This document shows, in pieces, positions 44,480 through 54,756 of a stretch of DNA of 64,000 nt. A model generated the notes under the pieces. That model ran no database searches, had not been told where the DNA came from, and saw only the letters and a list, made by a program, of their open reading frames with translations. Source of the DNA: Hysterangium stoloniferum (Eukaryota; Basidiomycota; Agaricomycetes; Hysterangiales; Hysterangiaceae). The translations under genes and the position numbers were made by a program. Within the stretch, counting starts at the first letter, position 1, and the number at the start of each line of letters is the position of its first letter. The stretch spans positions 124,001 through 188,000 of the forward strand of contig WHVD01000100.1 in assembly GCA_015178975.1 (NCBI GenBank). The letters run 5' to 3'.

Positions 44480-45720
44480 TCCACACACTGACTTGTACAC
44501 CTGCACAGCACACCCTCAAATTGCCACACAGCATGCCCTTGAACCACCATGCAGTGAACCCTTGAACTGCTGCACAGCACACCCTTGAACTGCCATGCAG
44601 CGCACCCTTGAACCACTGTGCAGCACACCCTTGAACCACTGCACAGCACACCCTTGAAGCACATCTTCAAGCCATGCCCATGCACTTTCAAACCGTGCCC
44701 ATACACTTTCAAACCGTGCCCATGCACTTTCAAACCGTGCCCATGCACTGCACTTGTACACTTGCGTGGCACACCCTCGAATAGCATCCATGCAGCACAC
44801 TCATGCACCTGCACGACATGTTGGTGCACTCACGCAGCATGCTTGTGCACACGTGTGGTGTGTTTGCATGCCCGTGCAATGCACTTGCACGCCCATGCAA
44901 TGCACTTGCATGCCCGTGCAATGCACTTGCATGCCCATGCAATGCACTTGCGCATCCACATGGTGCACTTGCGTATCTGCACGGCACACTTGCACTCCCG
45001 TGCAGTGCAGTTGTGCACTCACACATTCTACATTCACAGCATCCACCGGCTGTTCCTTAAACAACATCAAATGCCCCTGCAAACCCACCACACTCATATG
45101 CTAACACCTATGCACCCACATGCCTGCACTGTCGCACCTGCATCCATGTACTCCCACCCACATTTGTGCGCTGCACCCATAAGCCCACACCTGTGCAGCA
45201 CACCTACACAGCACACCTACACAGCTCACCTACATGCCCACAGTTGCGCACCCACATGGCATGCCTTCAAACTGCATCTGTGCAGCACACCTGCACACTC
45301 GTGCAGTGCAGTCACGTCTTGCGTACCCATGGGTGCACTTGTGCAGCGCAGTCGCATACTTGCATACCTGTGGGTGCACTTGTGCAGTGCAGTCACATAC
45401 TTGCGTACCCGTGTGCACTTGCACACACGAGTCACGTACTTGCATACCTGTGGGTGCACTCGCAGCATGCTCGCACAGCGTGTTTTCATGCTTGCACATC
45501 TGTGCAGCTACGTGCTCATGCACTGCACCCAGCTTTCAACCATTTCATCAGTGAGCCTGGTGACATAGTCTTTTGCATGCTGCCACACCCACATCCACGT
45601 GCTGAACACCCACACCCACATCCATGCACCGCACACCCACATTCACACACCGCACACCCATACGTCTGCACCTATGCAGCTACATGCTCATGCACTGCAC
45701 CCAGCTCTCGACTGTTTCAT
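44480..45720. repeat. TGCA-rich minisatellite tract
   Basis: Several tandem arrays follow one another. They include about 28-bp units with CAGCACACCCTTGAAC (44,500-44,660), 21-bp units CACTTTCAAACCGTGCCCATG (about 44,685-44,752), 21-bp units around TGCAATGCACTTGCATGCCC (44,865-44,955), and roughly 48-bp units with GGGTGCACTTGTGCAG (45,300-45,460). Because the 21- and 48-bp periods are multiples of three, long frames stay open on both strands; the + frame 44,618-45,568 is 316 codons and very rich in Cys and His. I do not call a gene: neither frame has a non-repetitive domain. Confidence 0.75.
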
Positions 45721-45843
45721 CAGTGAGACTGGTGACACAGTCGTTTGTGCACTCTTGCTGGCTGTAGGTGATGATCCATATGTGCCTTCTCCTATACCCC
45801 CTATACTGCCCCCCTGTTGTGATATAGTTGTTCCAGAACAATC

Positions 45844-46620
45844 TCACAACATAACAATCATCCCCCATGTGACATAATTTTCGAGGGAGCGTCCCGGGTC
45901 AAATGGGAACATATCTGTCCTTGGCTTGGTCCATCGAGGGGTGTCCAGTGCGATGTGTCCATGATTGCCCTCCATTTGCAGAAACTTTGTCAGTGCCTCC
46001 CATTCTGGGATTAGGGGTTTATGTCGATGAATTCCTAGTGGTATCTCCATGGGAAAGCTTTTGTCAAGCTCTGCAAGATGGGATGGCTTTACCGTTGGTG
46101 AGTTCTGTCCCGTGCCTTTTCTATCATCACAACCATCATCTAATTTCTGCTCCCCAGTTTCCAAGCCTTTATCGCAGTCCCAATTATTCAATCTATTGGA
46201 CAACTTGTTGGAGGGTCCACTTGGGGGAGTAAATGGGATAGGATAGATAGGTGATGGATGGTGAGATTCATCAGGACACTGTGAATCTTGACCTGAGGAT
46301 GATGGGGAACTGGAGATGACTTTGACTATGATATTTTCTGTAGACACATTCGAAATAGATGACTGTCCTTTTTTGGTGGTCAATCTGGCATGGATCCCAG
46401 GACATTCTCTGTGAAAGGGACCAGAGCTGGAGGATGAAGGTGTTCGCTCTGGCTCATCAAACCCACTGAGTAATTCTGCCATCATCTTGTTACATCTCTG
46501 CAGGTTGTGCATCAATCTTGACCTGAGAGTGAAGTAGGTGAAACACACATTTGAGGGTTTACCGTATATGGATTCCTTCAACATTTGAATGTATAGGAAA
46601 TCTGTATTGACCCTTGGCAC
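45844..46620 (-). pseudogene. Host ORF interrupted by the Ty3 element (3' part)
   Basis: A minus-strand frame of 258 codons ends at 45,844. It has a Ser/Pro/Asp-rich middle and no motif I recognise. Its upstream end coincides with the left edge of the Ty3 insertion. If the element and one target duplication are removed, the frame continues without a break into 54,803-54,757 on the other side (residues ..LRGDHIV, then PRVNTDF..), where an ATG lies near 54,785. I infer that the element inserted into a reading frame. Whether that frame belonged to a host gene or to an older transposon is open. Confidence 0.5.
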
Positions 46621-46621
46621 G

Positions 46622-47185
46622 TGTTACGACCCGTTCCCGGATGTTTCAATATCCGACTTCCGATCTCCGACTTCCGACTTCCGATCCCTGACTATGGAAC
46701 ATCATAATTACCGTATCATCCGCATTCTTCCTTGTTCCACATTTGGTAATTTGTCCGTTGACAAGTATTCACTCATTTGCTTGTTGTATTCCCGTTTCGG
46801 AATATTGTCTCCCTAATATGTCTTATTGTATTTCCATTTTAAGAACACTTCCGTTTCCGTCTTATTATGGTCTTAGTTTGTAGTACAATAATGAGTAGAC
46901 TTATATTAGTTTCCACGAATTTGTACTTTACCTTAGATCTAATATCGACTTAGTTTCTTATTCCTCCTCCCGTCTTTCTGTACACTCGATATTCGGAACT
47001 CTTCGGAACTCTGAATATCCATATCTTCCGTTGTAAGTTTTACTTCCAAAATTAAGGACATTGAGCGTTTGCGTAGAGGCGCAGCACATAAGCTGAAGCC
47101 GACGTCCTGACCCTATCCACGAGTTTCCTACTTCCCGGTGACTTTCCGATAGTTCCGGAATAAGTTCCCAACACGGCACTTAACA
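46622..47185 (+). repeat. 5' LTR of the Ty3 element
   Basis: Begins TGTTACGACCCG and ends CACTTAACA. It contains repeated ATCCGACTTCCGATCTCCG-like units near the start. The same LTR occurs alone, in reverse, at 29,235-30,574. Confidence 0.95.
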
Positions 47186-47219
47186 GTATATCAGATCTCA
47201 ACTCTGTGACTCGCTCATC

Positions 47220-48449
47220 ATGGGTCCCAAACGCAAAGCTGCTGAAGGACCATCCCAACTTCAATCCCCATTGCAACTTTACACCACTCAATCTGAAACC
47301 CCTTTTCAGCCGACAACATCAGCTTCAGTTGAAGAAGTTACCAAGGAGGTTACCGAGGTAACAAAGGACACCAATGTTCCCCACACTTCTGACAATGAAG
47401 CAGAAGATCAGCCGGAGACATCGAAAAAGAAATCTTTCGACGAACCGACTGAAATGTTGTTTATCAACTCCATTGTGAAATTCGCTGACTATTTGAAATC
47501 CGCTGAGGATAGTAAAGAATCTTCCCGCACCGGAGTCAAAGAACCCGAACCATTTACCGGCAAGGATCCGAAAAAATTGAAGAATTTCCTTCTCCAATGC
47601 CGTTTCAGTTTCCGTGATCGACCCAATGCTTTTAAATCCGACAGTCGAAAAGTCAATTTTGCGCTCTCTTATCTCAAGGATACCGCTCAAGATTGGTTCG
47701 AACCCGGACTATCTGGAATATCCGATGAGACACCCGTATGGCTCGACGACTGGGATGCTTTTGTGGAAGAACTGGAGACTAATTTCAGACCTTACGATCA
47801 AACCGGTGAAGCGGAAAATGAATTAATGATGCTTAAGATGAAGGACAATCAACGAGTTTCCGATTATCTCGTGAAGTTCAATACCCTCGCCGCACGATGT
47901 GGATGGGATGATTCTGCCCTCAGACACCATTTCTATATGGGACTTCCGTCACACCTCAAAGACGAAATCTGCAAAGATGGGAAGCCGAAAACTCTCCAAC
48001 TTATGCGGATGAAAGCTCAAACATCCGATGCCCGTTATTGGGAATGAAAAGCCGAGGTTTCTCGAGAGAACCTGATGGAACGTTCTCAGAACAACAAGGC
48101 GTCGACTAGCAAGTCTTCCGGCAACAACTCAGGCAATAACACTGGCAACTCTGGCACTAATACTGGCAAATCAAACTCCGACTGGAAAAAAGACAAGAAC
48201 TCCAACAAGGAAAAACAGTCAACTTCCGACAAACCTGACATTTCCCATTTGTTGGGTACCGACGGTAAACTCACCCCAAAGGAGAAACAATGACGTATGG
48301 ACAACGACCTCTGCCTTTTCTGCGGGAAAGGTGGACACAAGGTTTCCGACTGTACCATTAAATCTAACTCTTCCAAGGCCCGCGCGGCAACTTCCACTAC
48401 GACTACAATGTCCAAGGAAAAACCCGCCACGGAGCCGAAAAAAGAGTAA
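47220..48449 (+). pseudogene. gag: gag of the Ty3 element, two premature TGA codons
   Basis: ATG 47,220 opens a frame of 409 codons to TAA at 48,447-48,449. It is broken by TGA at 48,045-48,047 and 48,291-48,293. The N-terminal third is acidic and low complexity. The capsid-like middle contains the gypsy-type stretch FTGKDPKKLKNFLLQC and later RVSDYLVKFNTLAARCGW. After the second stop a zinc knuckle follows, CLFCGKGGHKVSDC (about 48,310-48,351), a normal CX2CX4HX4C. Both stops are preceded by codons that read through sensibly and would be Arg if CGA. Pol lies in the -1 frame; an A6 run at 48,438-48,443 just before the TAA is a possible slip site, though not a canonical one. Confidence 0.85.
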
Positions 48450-51400
48450 GCAACCCTCCGGAATCTGCACAGACAGAGGGTTGCGTTGACTCTCTCCATG
48501 TTTCCGAAGTTGTCCGTCTCAACGCGTCCACTCTCTCTAATCCCGATTCATTATTTGTAAAACTCGTCTCTGACTTTCTTGGAAATTTAGTGTTCCGAGC
48601 TCTAATAGATTCCGGCTCCACACACTGTTTTGTAGATACCACCTTTGCCACGAAACATAATCTGAAACTCCATTCTGTTCCCGCAATTTCCTTGCGTCTG
48701 TTTGACGGCACTAGCAATATGGCAATTACTCAAGCCTGCGACATATCTATCCGGTTCCCTTGTGGAACATCCCAGACGGTTACTTTTTTCGTAACACAGT
48801 TGGACTCTAGCTGTTCGGTAGTTCTTGGATACAACTGGCTCACCTGATATAATCCGTTGATTGACTGGGTATTGGGCAGTATTAATTTCCAACTTCCCGA
48901 AACTTCGGTTCCTCCTGCAGCGTCTCTTCCGGCCAATGCCTTTTCGGCATCTACGGCACCTCCGGCTTCTACCGAAACCTCCGCACCTCCAAAAATCTCT
49001 CTTATCAATGCTTCGGCATTTGTTAGGGTGAGTAAACTGGATGGTTCGCAGTGTTTTTCGATCAGCTTAAAAGTTGATGAAGCATCTGGACGTTTTGCGA
49101 CTCCAGAATTATCCAAGCTAAAAGCTGATCTGGAAGGAGTTCCCGAAAAATACCATGATTTCGCGGACATTTTCAGTAAGCAAAAAGCTGACCGGCTTGC
49201 ACCACATAGGCCTTACGACTTAAAAATCGATATTGAGCCTGGTTCAAACCCTCCGTTAGGACCTATTTACCCATTATCCCAATCAGAACTTTCGTCTATT
49301 CGGGAGTTCCTGGATGAACATTTGTCGATAGGTTTTATCCGTCCCTCAAAGTCTCCATATGGAGCACCCGTCCTTTTCGTCATAAAGAAGGACGGCTCCC
49401 TTCGACTCTGTGTCAATTTCAGAGGATTAAATTCCATCACACGGAAAGACAAGTATCCACTTCCACTCGTTACCAATGTACTCGACACCCCACGGAAAGC
49501 TCGGATCTACACCAAAATAGACCTCAAACACGCCTATCATTTGGTCCGAATTGCCGAGGGTGATGAATGGAAAACTGCTTTTCGGACTCGCTATGGATCC
49601 TTTGAATGGTTGGTTATGCCGTTCGGCCTTACCAACGCCCCTTCCGCTTTTCAACGTTTTGTTAATGATATATTTTCCGACATGCTTGACGTATGTGTTA
49701 TAGTCTATTTAGATGACATTTTGGTATTTTTCGAAGATCCCGCTCTTCACGATGAACAAGTCCATGAAGTTTTCTGAAGACTCCGTAAAAACGGTCTTTT
49801 TGCCAACGGTAAAAAATGCTACTTTGACATGGATTCTATTGAATACTTAGGTTTTATTATCGGACCTGATGGTCTCCGTATGGATGAAACCAAAGTTCAA
49901 GTTGTCCGTGATTGGCCCGAACCACGGAAAGTCAAGGATATTCAGTCATTTTTAGGTTTCGCCAACTTTTACCGTCGTTTTATTCGTAACTACTTGGATA
50001 TTACAGTACCACTCACTCGTCTTACTCGTAAAACTCAACCATGGGTCTTTGACGATAAATGCCGATCTGCCTTCCAGACTTTAAAAAATGCTTTCACTTT
50101 TGCCCCGATCCTTTCCCATTGGAAACCTGACGTTCCGATTATTGTGGAAACCGATGCTTCCGATTATGCAATTGCCGCGATTCTTTCTATTCAAGATTCC
50201 GACGGTGAAATTCATCCGGTCGCATTTCTTTCTCGGACACTTTCAGTATCCGAACTCAACTATGATGTTCATGATAAGGAACTTTTGGCAATTTTTGAAG
50301 CTTTTAAACATTGGCGCCATCATCTCGAAGGTTCCTCAACTCCCATTGACGTTGTTACCGATCACAAAAATCTCAAATATTTTTCTACCACTAAACTTTT
50401 AACCCGCCGGCAAGCCTGCTGGTCTGAATTCCTTTCCGCTTTCAATATGATTATCCGTTTCTGACCCGGACGTCTTGGTGGAAAACCAGATGCCATGACT
50501 CGACGATGGGACATCTATCCTAAAGAGGGGGAAAGTAACTATGCCATTGTTAATCCACATAACTTGAAACCGGTTTTTACAATGCAACAACTTTCTGCAT
50601 CTATCTGAGCAACTTCCCTTTACTATCCAATTATGCGTAGCGTCATGATTATGGACATTGAGCAATTACATCAAGATATCCTTTCCGCACTCACTTCCAA
50701 TCCGGTTCTCAAGCCATACCTAGAAGTTCCTGACAATCCGGACCAACCCTGATGGTCACAGGACTCTCAAGGTTTTATCCGTCTTGATGGACATATCTAC
50801 GTTCCAGATTCCAACAATCTCCGACTCCACGTACTTCAGTATAAACACGATCATCCAATCTCCAGACATTACGGCATTAACAATACTCTTGGTTTAATCC
50901 GTAGAGAATATACTTGGCCCAACCTCTGAGATTTCATATCCCAATTCTGTAAGTCATGCACCACCTGCTTATGCTCTAAGACCCAGAGGCACAAGCCGTA
51001 CGGCCTTCTCAAGCAACTCCCAGTACCAGAAAAACCCTGGAATTCAATTTCCATGGATTTTATCGAACAACTCCCGACTTCCGAAGGCTTTACATCCATT
51101 CTAGTTGTTGTGGATCGATTCTCGAAACAAGGCATTTTCATACCCACTCATGATACAATCACATCCTTACAATTAGCGGAACTTTTCATTATTCACGTAT
51201 TTTCCAAACACGGAGTTCCGTCTCACGTAACTTCCGATCGAGGCTCCAAGTTCATCTCCCACTTTTTCCAGGCCCTCGGAAAAGCCCTCGACATGAAACT
51301 ACACTTCACCTCAGGATATCACCCGGAAGGTGATGGACAAATGGAACGTGTAAATCAAACATTGGAACAATATCTCCGCATCTATTGCAATTATCAACAG

Positions 51401-52147
51401 GACAATTGGAAATCCCTTCTTCCGATCGCGGAATTTGCCTACAATAACTCCCCGAATGCAACTACCGGCGTATCTCCTTTCTTCGCCAACAAAGGCTATA
51501 ATCCGAATCTCACTGTACATTCCGAACGAGATTTGGCTTCTGTCCATGCTCAAGAATTTATTACCGACCTCGACGAATTACATCAAGAATTACGGAAAGC
51601 TATTTCTTCCACACAGGAATATTATCAACGTTCCGTGGACAAAAACAGGATCCCGCCTCCTAACTTTAAAATCGGTGATCAGGTTTTTGTAAAAGCTCAA
51701 TTCTTCCGTACTACCCGACCCTCTAAAAAACTCGCTGAGAAATTCTTAGGACCTTTTGAAATTATAGCACAAGCCGGTTCACTCTCATGGACTCTCCGAC
51801 TTCCTGATAGTATGCGAGCAGTTCATCCCGTTTTCCATGTTTCCATGTTAGAACCCTGTGTTCCTAACAAAATCCCGGAACGTATTCAACCTCCATCCCC
51901 TCCGGTCATTATTGATGGAGAACCTGAATTTGAAGTTTCCGAAATTTTGGATTCTAAAATCGACAATCGCCGACGTACTTGTAAATTGCTCTATTTAGTC
52001 AAATGGGCAGGTTATGAAGGTACCGACGAGGAAACTTCATGGATATTGGCCACGGAACTTGGACACGCTATGGAAATTGTTACCGACTTCCACATGGCTT
52101 ATTGTGAAGAGTCGCTAGATTCTGACCGTTCAATATATGAAGAGTAG
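48446..52147 (+). pseudogene. pol: pol of the Ty3 element (PR-RT-RH-IN-chromodomain), six TGA codons
   Basis: One continuous frame with stops only at 48,845, 49,775, 50,462, 50,606, 50,750 and 50,927, all TGA, before the final TAG at 52,145. The protease site is DSGSTH (48,608). In RT, motif A is [10 protein letters not shown] (about 49,511) and the catalytic YLDD is at 49,706-49,717. RNase H shows VETDASDYAI and VVTDHKNLKYF. Integrase has an HHCC zinc domain (about 50,830-50,970, split by the last TGA) and an intact D,D35E triad (51,056, 51,236, 51,344). A chromodomain, YLVKWAGYEGTDEETSW, lies around 51,935-52,085. Length and order match chromoviruses. All active-site residues I can place are present; only the stops disable it. 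Confidence 0.9.
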
Positions 52148-52743
52148 TGTTTATTCAACTACTATTAGTAGGTATTGACCGTACAGTACAATACCGTAGA
52201 TTACTAGACTGGCAGTACTAGTAAGGAGACACGCTATGCGTCTCAAGAGCAACTGTACAGTTGCTCTTGACGGCTAGAATGAGAGAAGGAAAGAGTTGAC
52301 CTTCACGGTACAACTCGTAGCTAGACGCAAGATAGATAATCAACGAGAAGCTGAATATCTAAAGTAAAGATATAGTAGCGCGAGTCGACTATAGTGTCAA
52401 TGAGCGCGAAGACCTTAGAGGGGAACTCGACCTTCATGGTTCGAGTTCAAAGTATGTTAGTATGCGAGAGAACACTACCTTTTTAGGTAGTTGAGACTTT
52501 ACCCTTGACACCTCTCGCTATTCGACGTCTGGGTTGTTTACGAGGTGGTGTCTGCTGGGTGAAAAGTGTCTATCGTTTGGCGCCGAGAGCGCCCATATGT
52601 ATACACAAAGCTTCGAACTACAAAATAAGGGTATGCTCGAAATATAGAAAGAATGTAAATGAAGAAAATAAAAAGTAAATAATAAAATACTATAATCCAA
52701 CTATTATTCCTTAGTCCAATTATGCATATATGCATACCCTTCA
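52138..52743 (-). mobile_element. LTR-like segment inside the Ty3 element, downstream of pol
   Basis: The segment starts TGAAGAGTAG and ends ACCCTTCA, like the LTR at 56,123-56,735 (TGAAGAGTGG...CTCCTCA), and shares a late block with it: GTGTCTG.TGGG, AAAAGTGTCT, TATACACA.AGCTTC.AACTA. Overall similarity is low. No target duplication is visible (ATATA on the left, CACTT on the right), so either the flanks have changed or the similarity reflects something other than insertion. The pol frame ends nine bases into it. Confidence 0.4.
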
Positions 52744-52883
52744 CACTTATCCAAGTAAACCTGGACCTTTATCGTCACTCTAACCCTTTTCTGTTTTCTT
52801 TCTGTTCAGTTTCCGACACTCCCGACACTTCCGATATCACACTCGTTTTTAGGTTTTGCAAGTCAAAAAAAATATTATTAGGA

Positions 52884-54003
52884 CTATTTTAAAGTCTCCG
52901 ATACCCCAAATCCACTTTCCATCCCGACTTCCATCTCATCAGCAATTTCCACACTTTCCACCATATCCTGCACCTCTTCATCCTCACTCTCCAATTCTTC
53001 CGGCCCTTTCCCTGACTCCCACCTCTGTTCGACACATTCCGCCAACGGATCATTAGGCTTTTCCCATGCCTTATCGGAAAATCTCTCGGATACTGCAATC
53101 ACACCGATGCTAACCATTATCTTCTCCAGGAATTCGTTTTGCCTCTGGAAGTTCCGGATCAACGAATGGAAACCTTTCTCCTGGATATCATTATGGCGAT
53201 TCATTGTGTCCCGCATTTTCATGACTTCCGTCCCGATAAAAACCAATGCGTCGACGGTGTCCTTGAGGAGCTCAATGCCCATACTGTCCAATTTCGGCAC
53301 CTCAGTTTCCGCAGCCCTAGCTGTTCCCAAACCTTCCACATCGTTAGCTTTCTGAGCCTTCTCACCTTTTGGAACCCTTTTCGCAGCAAGAGTGCACGGA
53401 AGTTTGAGGACCGCGCAGGGATAGCAAGTTCCGCCCCATTTTACCTTCTGCTTCCAACACGTCATACTCCGTATGGAATATTGATAACACAGATTTTCAT
53501 GGATGATTTCCATCCATTCCAGAGCCTTGACCTTTTGTTTCTGTTTCGGAAGATTAGTCAATTACCGATCTTTTGCAGATGCACTTACTTTAGGACTCAA
53601 AGGCCCAGCTTCTCCCTCTACCTCCACCTCCACGGCTTTTCGCTGTACCCAATAGTTATCGGTTGAAATCACGGAATCTATGGACGGAACTTACCTTACC
53701 TTCCCTTACCTCCTTGAGTTTTTTTGCCACCTCCGCTTCCTGCTGTAACCTTTCCAACTCTTCCTTCCTTTTCTGAGCCTCTGGTTCCGCCTTCACCCGC
53801 TCCAACTCCCATTTTTCCGCATCTTCTGCATCTTTCAACTCCTGCATCAACGCCTTCTCCTCCTCCTCTTGTCATCGCTTCAACTCCTCCATCTTTTGTC
53901 GTTTTTGTTGAAGTTCTGCAACCTTCGACATTTTTTGTAGAAGGGCAATTTCGGTATCTGAATCTTCCGGGGTAGTAATGAACAATGGCCGACGAATGGA
54001 CAT
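52884..54003 (-). pseudogene. Antisense accessory gene of the Ty3 element (coiled coil plus Cys cluster)
   Basis: Three exons on the minus strand, 54,003-53,695, 53,642-53,589 and 53,540-52,884, with introns of 52 and 48 nt (donors GTAAGT, acceptors ACAG; intron 2 has GACTAAT), all in phase 0, give 339 codons of product. The first exon is a long charged coiled coil (EELERLQQEAEVAKKLKEV). The third holds a Cys cluster, C-Y-Q-Y...MTCW...GGTCYPC...LPC, like the zinc-binding pairs of accessory proteins often found in basidiomycete Ty3 elements; one expected Cys is Tyr here. A single in-frame TGA at 53,874-53,872 follows a CGA codon. The acidic C-terminus has EESEDEEVQD-like runs. Its role is unknown; DNA or chromatin binding is a guess. 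Confidence 0.7.
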
Positions 54004-54187
54004 ACAAGTTGTGGATAAAGAAACAAAAACATTAATTCAAATATTTGAAGGTTTTTATACTCAGCACATCAGCCGAAACTTTCACCTCCAGAATTGCGTA
54101 AATTTCACGACACATAATAATCAGCTGTCGCTTCAATCACTCAGTACCTAATCGCCTCTATGGGATTTCGGCCTAACAGGGGGATAC

Positions 54188-54751
54188 TGTTACGACCCGT
54201 TCCCGGATGTTTCAATATCCGACTTCCGATCTCCAACTTCCGACTTCCGATCCCTGACTATGGAACATCATAATTACCGTATCATCCGCATTCTTCCTTG
54301 TTCCACATTTGGTAATTTGTCCATTGACAAGTATTCACTCGTTTGTTTGTTGTATTCCCGTTTCGGAATATTGTCTCCCTAATATGTCTTATTGTATTTC
54401 CGTTTTAAGAACACTTCCGTTTCCGTCTTATTATGGTCTTAGTTTGTAGTACAATAACGAGTAGACTTATATTAGTTTCCGCGAATTTGTACTTTACCTT
54501 AGATCTGATATCGACTTAGTTTCTTATTCCTCCTCCCGTCTTTCTGTACGCTTGATATTCGGAACTCTTCGGAACTCTGAATATCCATATCTTCCATTGT
54601 AAGTTTTACTTCCGAAATTAAGGACATTGAGCGTTTGTGTAGAGGTGCAGCACATAAGCTGAAGCCGACGTCCTGACCCTATCCACGAGTTTCCGACTTC
54701 CCGGTGACTTTCCGATAGTTCCAGAATAAGTTCCCGACACGGCACTTAACA
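54188..54751 (+). repeat. 3' LTR of the Ty3 element
   Basis: Same length and termini as the 5' LTR. Where the two differ the 3' copy often keeps CG where the 5' copy has CA or TG, for example at TCCGTTTT near 54,400 and CCGCGAAT near 54,480. Confidence 0.95.
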
Positions 54752-54756
54752 GCACG

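Larger units (their letters stand above)
46622..54751 (+). mobile_element. Full-length Ty3/gypsy chromovirus with antisense accessory gene
   Basis: The element is 8,130 bp with two 564-bp LTRs and a perfect 5-bp target duplication GCACG (46,617-46,621 and 54,752-54,756). Order is LTR, gag, protease, reverse transcriptase, RNase H, integrase, chromodomain, LTR-like insert, antisense accessory gene, LTR. The RT-RNase H-integrase order and the C-terminal chromodomain place it among fungal chromoviruses. Comparing the LTRs by eye I count about 17 differences, nearly all transitions at CpG. Gag and pol each carry several in-frame TGA codons, so this copy cannot move on its own. A purine-rich AACAGGGGGATAC sits before the 3' LTR as a possible polypurine tract. 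Confidence 0.92.

Noticed and set aside
44377-44829. Minus-strand frame of 150 codons in the TGCA-rich tract
   Set aside because: It exists because the repeat period is a multiple of three; no start context, domain or splice signal supports it.
49267-49654. Minus-strand frames opposite the reverse transcriptase
   Set aside because: They are shadows of the pol frame.
47220-52147. Recoding of TGA (readthrough or an altered code) in the Ty3 genes
   Set aside because: The P450, kinase and F genes in the same window end on, or avoid, TGA in the normal way, and F copies 2 and 5 use TGA as their terminator. CpG decay explains the pattern better.
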